A DNA stretch of 64,000 bases from Chitinophaga filiformis (GTDB lineage: Bacteria; Bacteroidota; Bacteroidia; Chitinophagales; Chitinophagaceae), in assembly GCF_023100805.1 (NCBI RefSeq), contig NZ_CP095855.1, positions 2,211,001-2,275,000 of the forward strand, given 5' to 3'. Below are positions 8,575 through 16,582 of the stretch, in pieces. The position numbers were made by a program, and so were the translations under genes. The first letter of the stretch is position 1, and each line of letters starts with the position of its first letter. The notes beneath the pieces are model-generated. The model did not search any database, had not been told where the DNA came from, and worked only from the letters and a program-made list of their open reading frames with translations.

Positions 8575-9822
8575 ATGACAACAGAAAAGGTAGACGTATT
8601 AGTGATTGGTGCGGGCCCTTCAGGAACAGTGGCGGCATCCATTATCCACCAGGCAGGCTATTCTGTGAAAATAGTGGAAAAGCTTAAATTCCCCCGCTTT
8701 GTGATAGGTGAAAGCCTGCTGCCACGTAGTATGGAAGCGTTGGAAGAAGCCCGTTTTATTGATGCCATTAAGGCCAAAGGTTTCCAGGAAAAGTATGGCG
8801 CCAAGTTCGTAAAAGGTAACAAGGTATGCGACTTTACCTTTAAAGAACAGCATACGCCCGGCTGGAACTGGACCTGGCAGGTAACCAGGGCCGATTTTGA
8901 CAAGACCCTGGCAGATACGGTAGAAGCAATGGGTGTACCTGTGTGCTATGAAACAACAGTGACCGCCATTCGCTTTAACGGATCGGATTCTGTGACTACA
9001 GTAGAAGATATACACGGCAATAAAAGTGAAATAGCTGCCCGTTTCATTGTAGACGGCAGTGGATATGGCAGGGTGATCCCCCGCTTGTTCAACCTGGAAA
9101 AGAACTCAAACCTGCAGCCGCGTAAGGCCCTGTTTGCACATACAGTGGATGCCCGCCGTTCCATGGCAGACGAGCCTAACCGTATTACAGCAGTGGTACA
9201 TCAACCAGGTACCTGGATCTGGATCATTCCATTCTCTACCGGAGTGACCTCTGTTGGTTTCGTAAGCGATCCTTCATTTTTTAACAGCTATTCCGGCACA
9301 CCGGAACAGCAATACCGGGCTTTGCTGGAAGCAGAGCCTTATACCAGGGAGCGTTTCCGTGATGTGGAACTGGTGTTCGAACCACGTATCCTGGAGTCAT
9401 GGTCTGCCACTACAGACAAGTTCTATGGAGACGGCTTTGTGCTGACAGGCAACGTAACAGAATTTCTGGACCCTATTTTCTCATCTGGCGTAACTTTGGC
9501 CTGCGTTTCGGCGCAGACTGCCGCTAAACTGGTGATCCGCAAGCTGAAAGGAGAAGCGGTTGACTGGGAGAAGGAATACATGGAGCCTACCATGCAGGGC
9601 GTGAATACTTTCCGCTCTTATGTAATGGCCTGGTATGACGGCACCCTGGACAAGATCTTCTTCTCTGATGATCAGCGCCCGGAAGTGAAAAATCAGATCT
9701 GTTCAGTGCTGGCAGGGTATGTTTGGGATATGAGCAATCCTTTTGTACAGCACCATGACACAGCACTGAAACGCCTGGCACGTACCATAGAATTAACACA
9801 AATTATAAAACAGGACCAATAG
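8575..9822 (+). CDS. FAD-dependent halogenase-like oxidoreductase
   Basis: A 415-residue flavoprotein with an N-terminal dinucleotide fold (GAGPSG at residues 12-17), the motif KFPRFVIGESLLP typical of the halogenase/geranylgeranyl-reductase superfamily, and W214-I-W216-I-I-P219, which fits the WxWxIP signature of FAD-dependent halogenases. The C-terminal half keeps FLDPIFSSGV. In a flexirubin-type cluster the plausible substrate is the phenolic ring, giving a chlorinated pigment. WxWxIP also occurs in some non-halogenating relatives, and no flavin reductase is nearby, so hydroxylation is an alternative. Confidence 0.78.
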   Translation: MTTEKVDVLVIGAGPSGTVAASIIHQAGYSVKIVEKLKFPRFVIGESLLPRSMEALEEARFIDAIKAKGFQEKYGAKFVKGNKVCDFTFKEQHTPGWNWTWQVTRADFDKTLADTVEAMGVPVCYETTVTAIRFNGSDSVTTVEDIHGNKSEIAARFIVDGSGYGRVIPRLFNLEKNSNLQPRKALFAHTVDARRSMADEPNRITAVVHQPGTWIWIIPFSTGVTSVGFVSDPSFFNSYSGTPEQQYRALLEAEPYTRERFRDVELVFEPRILESWSATTDKFYGDGFVLTGNVTEFLDPIFSSGVTLACVSAQTAAKLVIRKLKGEAVDWEKEYMEPTMQGVNTFRSYVMAWYDGTLDKIFFSDDQRPEVKNQICSVLAGYVWDMSNPFVQHHDTALKRLARTIELTQIIKQDQ

Positions 9823-9823
9823 C

Positions 9824-10438
9824 TTGGACAACGGCGAGGCATATATAACGGGAAGTTGTGTGATCCGGAATAACCGGGTATACAAGGATGGCGTACTGTT
9901 GTGGGAAGCACCGCAGGCACCGGAATTAACGGATTTCCTGCGGGCAGGATATGATCAGTTTTCCGGTCAGTATCCCAAGTTCCATAAGATGGACCCGCTG
10001 AGTAAGCTGGGCTGGCTGGCTGCAGAAGTACTGCTGAAAGATGCCCCGTTGAGCAGCTATCCGCCCGAAAGTGTAGGGCTGATCCTGGCCAATAAAAGCG
10101 CCAGCCTCGACACCGATCTGCGGTACTTTGATACGGTGAAAGACATTGCCAGTCCGGCGTTATTTGTCTACACCCTGGCCAATATCGTAATGGGTGAGAT
10201 CAGTATCCGTCACGGCTTCAAGGGAGAGAATGCCTTTTTTACCACCGATGCATTTGACCCGGCATTCATGGCCCGTTATATCGGCCAGCTGTTCCTGGAA
10301 AACGCAGTTTCTGCCTGTCTGTGTGGTTGGGTGGAAGTAATGGGGCCCAGGTACGAGGTGATGCTGTACAAGGTAGAAGCTACCGGCGGAGGATTGTCAT
10401 TCAATGCAGACAATCTGCAGAAAGCAGTAAGTATTTAA
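9824..10438 (+). CDS. Short ketosynthase-like protein without catalytic Cys
   Basis: This 204-residue product starts at a TTG one base after the halogenase stop; the next in-frame ATG is far inside the conserved part, and an AGGA lies just upstream. Residues about 70-140 (GLILANKSASLDTD, then SPALFVYTLANIVMGEISIRHG) resemble the N-terminal half of the thiolase fold in the ketoacyl-synthase-like family that includes ApeC-type proteins. The Cys position is not conserved and the C-terminal half is missing. It may be a chain-length or scaffold subunit. Function is an inference. Confidence 0.7.
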   Translation: MDNGEAYITGSCVIRNNRVYKDGVLLWEAPQAPELTDFLRAGYDQFSGQYPKFHKMDPLSKLGWLAAEVLLKDAPLSSYPPESVGLILANKSASLDTDLRYFDTVKDIASPALFVYTLANIVMGEISIRHGFKGENAFFTTDAFDPAFMARYIGQLFLENAVSACLCGWVEVMGPRYEVMLYKVEATGGGLSFNADNLQKAVSI

Positions 10439-10461
10439 ATTAATATACAGTAATAATAACC

Positions 10462-10722
10462 ATGGAAAAATTGATGGCGGCGCTGAAAGCCCAGATCGTA
10501 GAGCAGTTGAACCTGCAGGAAGTAAAACCTGAAGATATCGGGGATGATCAGCCTTTGTTCAAGGATGGATTGGGTCTGGACTCTATCGATGCGCTGGAAA
10601 TAATTGTACTGCTGCAGCAGCATTACGGTATCCGTATTGCGAATCCTGAGCAGGGACCGGAAATATTCCATTCCGTGCGTACCATCGCTGAATTTATTAC
10701 CGCGCATCAAACCGCTAAATAA
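10462..10722 (+). CDS. Acyl carrier protein (second of two)
   Basis: An 86-residue ACP with the phosphopantetheine serine at Ser41 in LGLDSIDALE. It differs clearly from the first ACP at 3555 (LDLDSLDYID), which suggests separate partners, for example priming versus elongation. Its stop overlaps the start of the next ketosynthase (TAATG), so this ACP is probably the working partner of the 10722/11940 ketosynthase pair. Confidence 0.93.
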   Translation: MEKLMAALKAQIVEQLNLQEVKPEDIGDDQPLFKDGLGLDSIDALEIIVLLQQHYGIRIANPEQGPEIFHSVRTIAEFITAHQTAK

Positions 10723-11936
10723 TGCATAGTGATGTATGGATTGCCGGAGGTGGCGTCATTTGCGGCATAGGGAACAACCTGCCTGAATGCCTGGAGGCAT
10801 TCAAACGTATGGAGCCCGGTATGGCCCATATGGAGTATCTGCATTCTGTGCACCGCCATACATTCCCGGTAGTGGAAGTAAAAGCGTCCAACGCCACCCT
10901 GGCCGCCTGGACAGGGATGCCCGAAAAGATCAGCCGCACCGCTTTGCTGAGTCGTGTGGCTGCGCAGGAAGCCTGGAAAAGTACCGGTCTTGGAGATATC
11001 AGCCAGTACCGCGTAGGTTTTGTTTCTGCCAATACGGTGGGGGGGATGGACAAGACGGAAGACTTCTTTGCAGATTACCTGCAGGATCCGTCCAAAGGTC
11101 ATCTGAGCCAGGTAGTGCACCATGAATGTGGCGCCATTACTGAACTGGTGGCCGATGCAATGGGCATTCGTCACCATATATCGACTATCAGCACCGCCTG
11201 TTCTTCCAGCGCGAATGCATTGATGTATGGAGCAAGGCTTATCAAAAATAACCTGGTGGATGTGGTGATAGCCGGTGGTACCGATGCCCTGACCCGTTTT
11301 ACACTGAATGGTTTTAATACGCTGATGATCCTCGATCCTGCAGCCTGCCGTCCCTTTGACGACACCCGCGCAGGACTGAACCTGGGCGAAGGCGCGGGAT
11401 ATGTTGTGCTGATCAGTGAAGCGCTGGCCGCAGAACTGCCTGCCAGCCGGCAGCCCTGGTGCCGCCTGAGTGGTTATGCCAACGCCAACGATGCTTATCA
11501 TCAGACCGCTTCTTCTCCTGATGGCACAGGCAATTTCCTGGCCATGCAGACCGCGCTGGAGATGAGCGGTATCAAACCTGAAGATATCGATTATATTAAC
11601 CTGCATGGTACCGGTACGCAGAATAATGATGCTGCAGAAGGTTCGGCTATAACCCGTCTTTTTGCACCACATTATCCGCCGGTAAGCAGTACCAAGTCCT
11701 TCACAGGGCACACATTGGGCGCCAGTGGAGGCATAGAAGCCGTTTTTTCTGCCTGGGCAGTGAAAGAAGGTGTGATCTATCCTAATGCGAATTTCAGTAA
11801 ACAGATGAAGGACCTGCCTTTTTCACCTGTTACCAGCTTCGCTGAAGGGCAGCAGCTGCAGCATGTAATGTCAAACTCATTTGGCTTTGGCGGTAACTGC
11901 TCCAGCCTGGTATTTTCAAAAAATGCGCAATCGTAA
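10722..11936 (+). CDS. Beta-ketoacyl-ACP synthase (KS-alpha-like), catalytic
   Basis: A 404-residue ketosynthase with intact Cys160 (STACSSSANAL), His295 (LHGTGTQ), Lys325 (STKSFTG) and His330 (GHTLGASGG). It lies between an ACP gene (1-bp overlap) and a ketosynthase-like gene lacking the catalytic residues (3-bp gap). This arrangement matches the KS/chain-length-factor heterodimers of type II polyketide and aryl-polyene synthases (ApeO/ApeC type). It is likely the main polyene-extending ketosynthase. Confidence 0.9.
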   Translation: MHSDVWIAGGGVICGIGNNLPECLEAFKRMEPGMAHMEYLHSVHRHTFPVVEVKASNATLAAWTGMPEKISRTALLSRVAAQEAWKSTGLGDISQYRVGFVSANTVGGMDKTEDFFADYLQDPSKGHLSQVVHHECGAITELVADAMGIRHHISTISTACSSSANALMYGARLIKNNLVDVVIAGGTDALTRFTLNGFNTLMILDPAACRPFDDTRAGLNLGEGAGYVVLISEALAAELPASRQPWCRLSGYANANDAYHQTASSPDGTGNFLAMQTALEMSGIKPEDIDYINLHGTGTQNNDAAEGSAITRLFAPHYPPVSSTKSFTGHTLGASGGIEAVFSAWAVKEGVIYPNANFSKQMKDLPFSPVTSFAEGQQLQHVMSNSFGFGGNCSSLVFSKNAQS

Positions 11937-11939
11937 AAT

Positions 11940-13004
11940 ATGAACATCTATATACAGGGAACAGGTTGTGTGTCACCGCAGGAAACTGCGGCAGGCAATA
12001 CATTCCCTGCTGCCGTGCTGCCCTGGGAAGGGCCACGCCTGAAAGCATGGGAGCCTGATTACAAACAATGGATAGATGTGAAGCTGATACGCCGCATGAG
12101 CCGTGTTATCAAGATGGGCGTGGCCGCTGCAAAACTGAGCCTGCAGGAAGCCGGCGTGGAGATCCCCGATGCGATCATTACAGGCACTGCCTATGGCTGC
12201 CTGGACGATACCGGCGTATTCCTCTCGAAAATGATCAATCAGCAGGAAGAGATGTTAACGCCTACAGCGTTCATCCAATCCACTCACAATACCGTAGCAG
12301 GACAGATCGCGCTCATGCTGGGCTGTCATGCTTACAACAACACATTTGTACACAAAGGCTTCTCTTTCGAAAGCGCTTTGCTGGACAGCATCATGATACT
12401 GAGAGAAGGTCGTTCTTCCAGCATCCTCGCCGGTGCAATGGATGAACTGACCAATCATAGTTTCAATATCCTCTCCCGTTTTGATCTGTACAAGAAAGAA
12501 CCGGTTACCCACCAGCAATTGCTGACAAGTAATACGCATGGTACAGTAGCAGGAGAGGGAGCCGCCTGTTTTGTGCTGGGAACCGAAAAAGGGCCCAATA
12601 CAAAGGCTAAACTGACGGGACTGACCACTTTATACAAACCGGCAGGAAAGGCTGAAATTTCGCCGGATATCACCTCTTTCCTGGCCGCACATAATTGCAG
12701 TCAGGATGAAGTGAGCCTGGTCATCACCGGCCGTAACGGAGATGCCAGCGGAGATGAATGGTATGAGTATGTGGAAAACACATTGTTTGCCGGTAAACCG
12801 GTAGCTGGTTTTAAACATCTCTGCGGAGAATATCCTACCGCAGCCTCTTTTGGTATGTGGATGGGCAACAGGATACTGGCGGAACAAAAGGTGCCTGCCG
12901 AAGCCCTGTTGAAGGGAAAGGTACCGGAACAATTTAAGAAAGTGTTGATCTATAATCATTATAAGCAAACGCATCATTCACTGATCCTGCTCACGGCATG
13001 CTGA
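11940..13004 (+). CDS. Ketosynthase-like chain-length-factor homologue (no active site)
   Basis: The 354-residue product keeps the thiolase-fold outline (GTAYGCLDDTG, STHNTVAGQIAL, GEGAACFVLG), but the catalytic positions are gone. Phe141 in HKGFSFES aligns with the nucleophilic Cys, and the GHT..GA motif reads GEYPTAASFG. It follows an intact ketosynthase after 3 bp, the order of KS-alpha/KS-beta pairs. It is probably a non-catalytic partner that sets chain length. It overlaps the next gene by 7 bp. Confidence 0.82.
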   Translation: MNIYIQGTGCVSPQETAAGNTFPAAVLPWEGPRLKAWEPDYKQWIDVKLIRRMSRVIKMGVAAAKLSLQEAGVEIPDAIITGTAYGCLDDTGVFLSKMINQQEEMLTPTAFIQSTHNTVAGQIALMLGCHAYNNTFVHKGFSFESALLDSIMILREGRSSSILAGAMDELTNHSFNILSRFDLYKKEPVTHQQLLTSNTHGTVAGEGAACFVLGTEKGPNTKAKLTGLTTLYKPAGKAEISPDITSFLAAHNCSQDEVSLVITGRNGDASGDEWYEYVENTLFAGKPVAGFKHLCGEYPTAASFGMWMGNRILAEQKVPAEALLKGKVPEQFKKVLIYNHYKQTHHSLILLTAC

Positions 13005-13774
13005 CACACCGCATTGCAAATATCGGCCTGATCCTGTTGCTGGCAGCGGCGCTGCTGGTGCATAACCTCTGGCTGACATTGCCATGGTGGGTGTTCCTGC
13101 TACTGTTGCAGCCTTATATAGCAGCGCTGGTATGGGGAGCATGCAATATCAGATCAGGCTTTTACATACCCGTGGTATGTGCCGCTGATACGAAAGAGAA
13201 AGTGATTGCCATAACATTTGATGATGGCCCTCTGCAGCAGCATACACCAGAGATCCTGGATATTCTGCAAAAGGAACAGGCGCCTGCAGCTTTTTTTTGC
13301 ATCGGTAGCCGGATAGGGGGAAACGAACCACTGTTGCGTCGTATTGATGCAGAGGGGCATGTGATCGGGAACCATAGTTTTTCCCATCACTTCTGGTTCG
13401 ATATGTTCGGCACTGCAAAGATGCTGACCGAACTAAAACAAATGGATGATACGGTGGAAAGTGTAACAGGTAAAAGACCGCGGCTTTTCCGTCCTCCATA
13501 TGGGGTTACAAATCCGAATCTCGCCAGGGCCATCAGGAAAGGCGCTTATACGCCCATCGGCTGGAATATCCGCTCGCTCGATACGGTAGCGAAAGATAAA
13601 GACCAGCTGCTGGACAGGATCAGACGGGGTATCAAACCGGGAGCAGTATTACTGCTGCACGACTCGATGGAAGTAACAGTACAGGCATTGCCCTTGCTGC
13701 TGCAAGATCTGAAGAAAGAGGGGTACCGCATTGAAAGAATCGATAAATTATTAAACATACCTGCTTATGCATAG
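12998..13774 (+). CDS. Membrane-anchored NodB-type polysaccharide deacetylase
   Basis: A 258-residue protein with one or two N-terminal membrane segments (residues about 8-48) and a NodB domain. The metal site reads ITFDDGP (Asp75, Asp76), then His126 and His130 (HSFSH), with RPPYG further on. Carbohydrate esterase family 4 enzymes remove acetyl groups from glycans or peptidoglycan; related proteins appear in flexirubin-type clusters with unknown substrate. It overlaps both neighbours by 7-8 bp, so it is firmly part of the operon. Confidence 0.85.
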   Translation: MLTHRIANIGLILLLAAALLVHNLWLTLPWWVFLLLLQPYIAALVWGACNIRSGFYIPVVCAADTKEKVIAITFDDGPLQQHTPEILDILQKEQAPAAFFCIGSRIGGNEPLLRRIDAEGHVIGNHSFSHHFWFDMFGTAKMLTELKQMDDTVESVTGKRPRLFRPPYGVTNPNLARAIRKGAYTPIGWNIRSLDTVAKDKDQLLDRIRRGIKPGAVLLLHDSMEVTVQALPLLLQDLKKEGYRIERIDKLLNIPAYA

Positions 13775-14402
13775 ATGGCTTTTGATATTGGGTTGTATAC
13801 TGTGCGCGATGCCAATGATGGCGCAGCAGCCGGGCTTTAAACCGGTGGCAGATGCAGCTGCCTTCAAACAACAGTTTGCAAAGGCTTCACAGGCTACACA
13901 ATCCATTCAGTGCGATTTTGTACAGGAGAAGAACCTGAGCATGTTGTCTGACAAGATCGTATCCAAGGGTAAGTTCTGGTTCAGGAAAGAGAACAAGGTA
14001 CGCATGGAATATATGCAACCTTCCTATTACCTCTTGGTGATGAACGGTAAGGATATTAAAACAAAAGACGGACAGAAAGAGAACCGCGTATCCACTAAAG
14101 GCAATAAACTGTTTGAACAGATCAATAAGATCACGGTTGATTGTGTACAGGGAAATGTAGTGAACAGCGCTGACTTTAATACCCGCATCCTGGAGAATGG
14201 CCAGTCTTACCTGCTGGAGCTGACACCGGTGAATAAATCGCTGGCGCAGTATTTTAAATCCATTCACCTGCTGGTAGATAAGAAAGACTACTCTGTATCA
14301 AAGATCCAGATGTATGAAGCGGGTGGTGATGATACCAGTATCAGCTTTTTGCACAAACAACTGAACGTAAATATTCCAGATGCGGTCTTTGCTGTTAAAT
14401 AG
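13767..14402 (+). CDS. LolA-like outer-membrane lipoprotein/lipid carrier
   Basis: A 211-residue protein with a signal peptide ending near AMPMMAQQ and a LolA-type half-barrel (SIQCDFVQEKNLSML, KGKFWFRKENKVRMEY). LolA relatives carry lipid groups across the periplasm. In aryl-polyene clusters a LolA-like protein is found with an MMPL transporter and a lipoprotein, and that trio is present here (13767, 14380, 16583). The likely cargo is the lipophilic pigment or its lipid conjugate. Confidence 0.85.
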   Translation: MHRWLLILGCILCAMPMMAQQPGFKPVADAAAFKQQFAKASQATQSIQCDFVQEKNLSMLSDKIVSKGKFWFRKENKVRMEYMQPSYYLLVMNGKDIKTKDGQKENRVSTKGNKLFEQINKITVDCVQGNVVNSADFNTRILENGQSYLLELTPVNKSLAQYFKSIHLLVDKKDYSVSKIQMYEAGGDDTSISFLHKQLNVNIPDAVFAVK

Positions 14403-15000
14403 TGTACTGCTGATGGGACTTTTGTCCGGTTGTAGCAGCGCATATAAAAACCTGCAGCAGACCAGTGGTGATGTAAGTTGTATTACGAAATTCCGTCCGC
14501 AGTTTGCCAACACCCTGTACAGCACACAGGTGGATATACTGAAGCATCATCTCAGCGGATTACTGTTCTTCAAGCAGATGCCGGATAGTAGCTTACGCGT
14601 GGTGTTTGCCAATGAGATGGGCTTTAAGTTCTTTGATTTTGAATTTACCAGGGATGGTGGTTTTGTAAAACATTACATGCTGCCAAAGATGGATAAGAAG
14701 GCAGTGGTGAAAACACTGCGTGGTGATTTTGAACTGGTGCTGTTACGCCCCGATCTTAGTCAGGCGCATATCATGCAGGACAGTACTTATCACTACACCG
14801 TAGTGCCTACGGCCAAAGGCAATAACTATTACATCACTGATGCTGCCTGCGAGCGGCTGGAACGGATTGAGAAATCTTCCAAACGCAAGCCGGTCGTAAA
14901 AGTATGGCTGGGACATTATGAAGCTGGCGTGCCGGATACAATCGCTATCCGCCACCAGGGCTTTAAATTTAATATATCATTACAACGCGTACAGAAATAA
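14380..15000 (+). CDS. Pigment-operon lipoprotein, possible LolB/DUF3261-type partner
   Basis: The 206-residue product has a lipoprotein signal peptide with a lipobox ending at Cys18 (LLSGC). The mature part is beta-rich with no catalytic motif. It overlaps the LolA-like gene by 23 bp and the next dehydratase by 1 bp. Aryl-polyene clusters encode a small lipoprotein beside LolA-like and MMPL genes; by position this would be its counterpart, receiving cargo at the outer membrane. Homology to that family is not certain. Confidence 0.75.
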   Translation: MRSLLLNSVLLMGLLSGCSSAYKNLQQTSGDVSCITKFRPQFANTLYSTQVDILKHHLSGLLFFKQMPDSSLRVVFANEMGFKFFDFEFTRDGGFVKHYMLPKMDKKAVVKTLRGDFELVLLRPDLSQAHIMQDSTYHYTVVPTAKGNNYYITDAACERLERIEKSSKRKPVVKVWLGHYEAGVPDTIAIRHQGFKFNISLQRVQK

Positions 15001-15365
15001 TGTTAGCAGGAAAACTATACACGCTTGAGCAGGAGCAGTCAGCCGGTGAAACCGGGACTTACCAGGTTTTGTGGAACGCAGCACATCCTGTATTTGAAGG
15101 GCATTTCCCGGGCCGTCCTGTTGTGCCGGGCGTTTGCATGATGCAGACCATCCAGGAACTGCTGGAAAGATTGTTACAGAAGAAGGTGTTGCTGAAAAAA
15201 GCGTCCCAGATGAAGTTCCTGAATATGATCGATCCTGCGGCCAATCCGAGGGTAGAGATAGGCGTTCAGTATAAACTGCAGGATGGAGAAATGAAGGTGA
15301 CTGCATCCCTGAAACATGAGGCGCTCACCTTTATGAAATTCCAGGGAATATTTGTTGAAGCATAA
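15000..15365 (+). CDS. FabZ/ApeI-like 3-hydroxyacyl-ACP dehydratase
   Basis: This 121-residue hotdog protein has the FabZ motif FEGHFPGRPVVPG with catalytic His35. The acidic residue expected six positions after the PG (Glu in E. coli FabZ) is Gln49 here. It probably works with the ApeP-like protein at 4712 to introduce the polyene double bonds. Start and stop overlap both neighbours through TAATG, which indicates tight translational coupling. Confidence 0.85.
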   Translation: MLAGKLYTLEQEQSAGETGTYQVLWNAAHPVFEGHFPGRPVVPGVCMMQTIQELLERLLQKKVLLKKASQMKFLNMIDPAANPRVEIGVQYKLQDGEMKVTASLKHEALTFMKFQGIFVEA

Positions 15366-16564
15366 TGACCTATACTAGCACATATCATGATCAGTTCACT
15401 GCGCAGAAAGCGGCAGTGCTGGTGCCAACCTACAACAATGCCAGAACGCTGGAGGCGGTATTAAGAGATGTGCTCTCTTATACGAGCCATGTCATTGTGG
15501 TAAACGATGGCAGCACCGACAATACAGCTGCCATACTGGATGCTTTTCCTGAGATTCAACGGGTGGAATATACCAACAACAAAGGGAAGGGAATTGCGCT
15601 GCGTCGTGGTTTCCGCTTTGCCGTTGAGCAGGGATATGAATATGTCATCACGATGGATGCAGACGGACAGCATTTTGCTTCCGACCTGCCTGTGCTGCTG
15701 GATAAACTGGAAACAGAGCGGAAGGCTATCATTATCGGTGCACGTAACCTGCAACAGGAGAACATGCCCGGCAAAAATACTTTCGCCAACAAGTTCTCCA
15801 ATTTCTGGTTCTACGTGGAAACAGGACTGAAAGGTCCGGACACACAATCCGGTTACCGCCTGTATCCTGTTCACGCCATGCGCAAAATGCGCTTCTGGTG
15901 TACCAAGTATGAGTTCGAAATAGAAGTGCTGGTACGCAGTGCCTGGAAAGGCGTTAAAATTGACTGGGCGCCTATTAAGGTATACTATCCTCCGGCAGAG
16001 GAAAGAGTGTCCCACTTCCGTCCTTTCAGGGATTTTTCGCGTATCAGCGTGCTGAATACCGTATTGGTGCTGATCACCTTCCTGTACATCAAACCGCGCG
16101 ATTTCATCCGCTTCCTGTTCAAGGCAGAGAGCTGGCGGATGATGTGGTATGAGCATGTACTGAACAAGGAAGAGACCAATGCACGTAAGGCGCTCTCCGT
16201 TGGTTTCGGCGTGTTTATGGGCATTGTACCCATCTGGGGATTCCAGATGGTAACTGCGCTGGCATTAGCTGTATTGTTCAGGCTGAATAAAGCGTTGGTG
16301 TTCATGTTCTGTCATGTAAGCCTGCCGCCAATGATCCCCTTCGTGATCTTTGCGAGTTTTGCAACTGGAAAGATCTGGATAAAGGATGGCAGCATACTGC
16401 CTCCGCTTACCAGCAATCTTACACTCGACATGATCAAACAGAATTTATTTCAATATTTGACCGGCGCTGTCACACTTGCAGTAATAGCAGGTGCAGTGGC
16501 ATTTCTGGTCGTTTATATACTGCTGGCCATCTTCCGAAGGAACCCTGTGAAACAGGTCAGCTAG
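15365..16564 (+). CDS. Family 2 glycosyltransferase with C-terminal DUF2062 membrane domain
   Basis: A 399-residue two-domain protein. Residues about 16-230 are a GT-A domain of the dolichol-phosphate-mannose-synthase type (VPTYNNA, VVNDGSTDNT, MDADGQH). Residues about 265-395 are a DUF2062-type membrane domain with several hydrophobic segments. GT2-DUF2062 fusions occur in flexirubin-type clusters. The glycosyl acceptor is unknown; glycosylation of the lipid that anchors the pigment is one possibility. Confidence 0.85.
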   Translation: MTYTSTYHDQFTAQKAAVLVPTYNNARTLEAVLRDVLSYTSHVIVVNDGSTDNTAAILDAFPEIQRVEYTNNKGKGIALRRGFRFAVEQGYEYVITMDADGQHFASDLPVLLDKLETERKAIIIGARNLQQENMPGKNTFANKFSNFWFYVETGLKGPDTQSGYRLYPVHAMRKMRFWCTKYEFEIEVLVRSAWKGVKIDWAPIKVYYPPAEERVSHFRPFRDFSRISVLNTVLVLITFLYIKPRDFIRFLFKAESWRMMWYEHVLNKEETNARKALSVGFGVFMGIVPIWGFQMVTALALAVLFRLNKALVFMFCHVSLPPMIPFVIFASFATGKIWIKDGSILPPLTSNLTLDMIKQNLFQYLTGAVTLAVIAGAVAFLVVYILLAIFRRNPVKQVS

Positions 16565-16582
16565 TCAACAGTATGAATTGAT

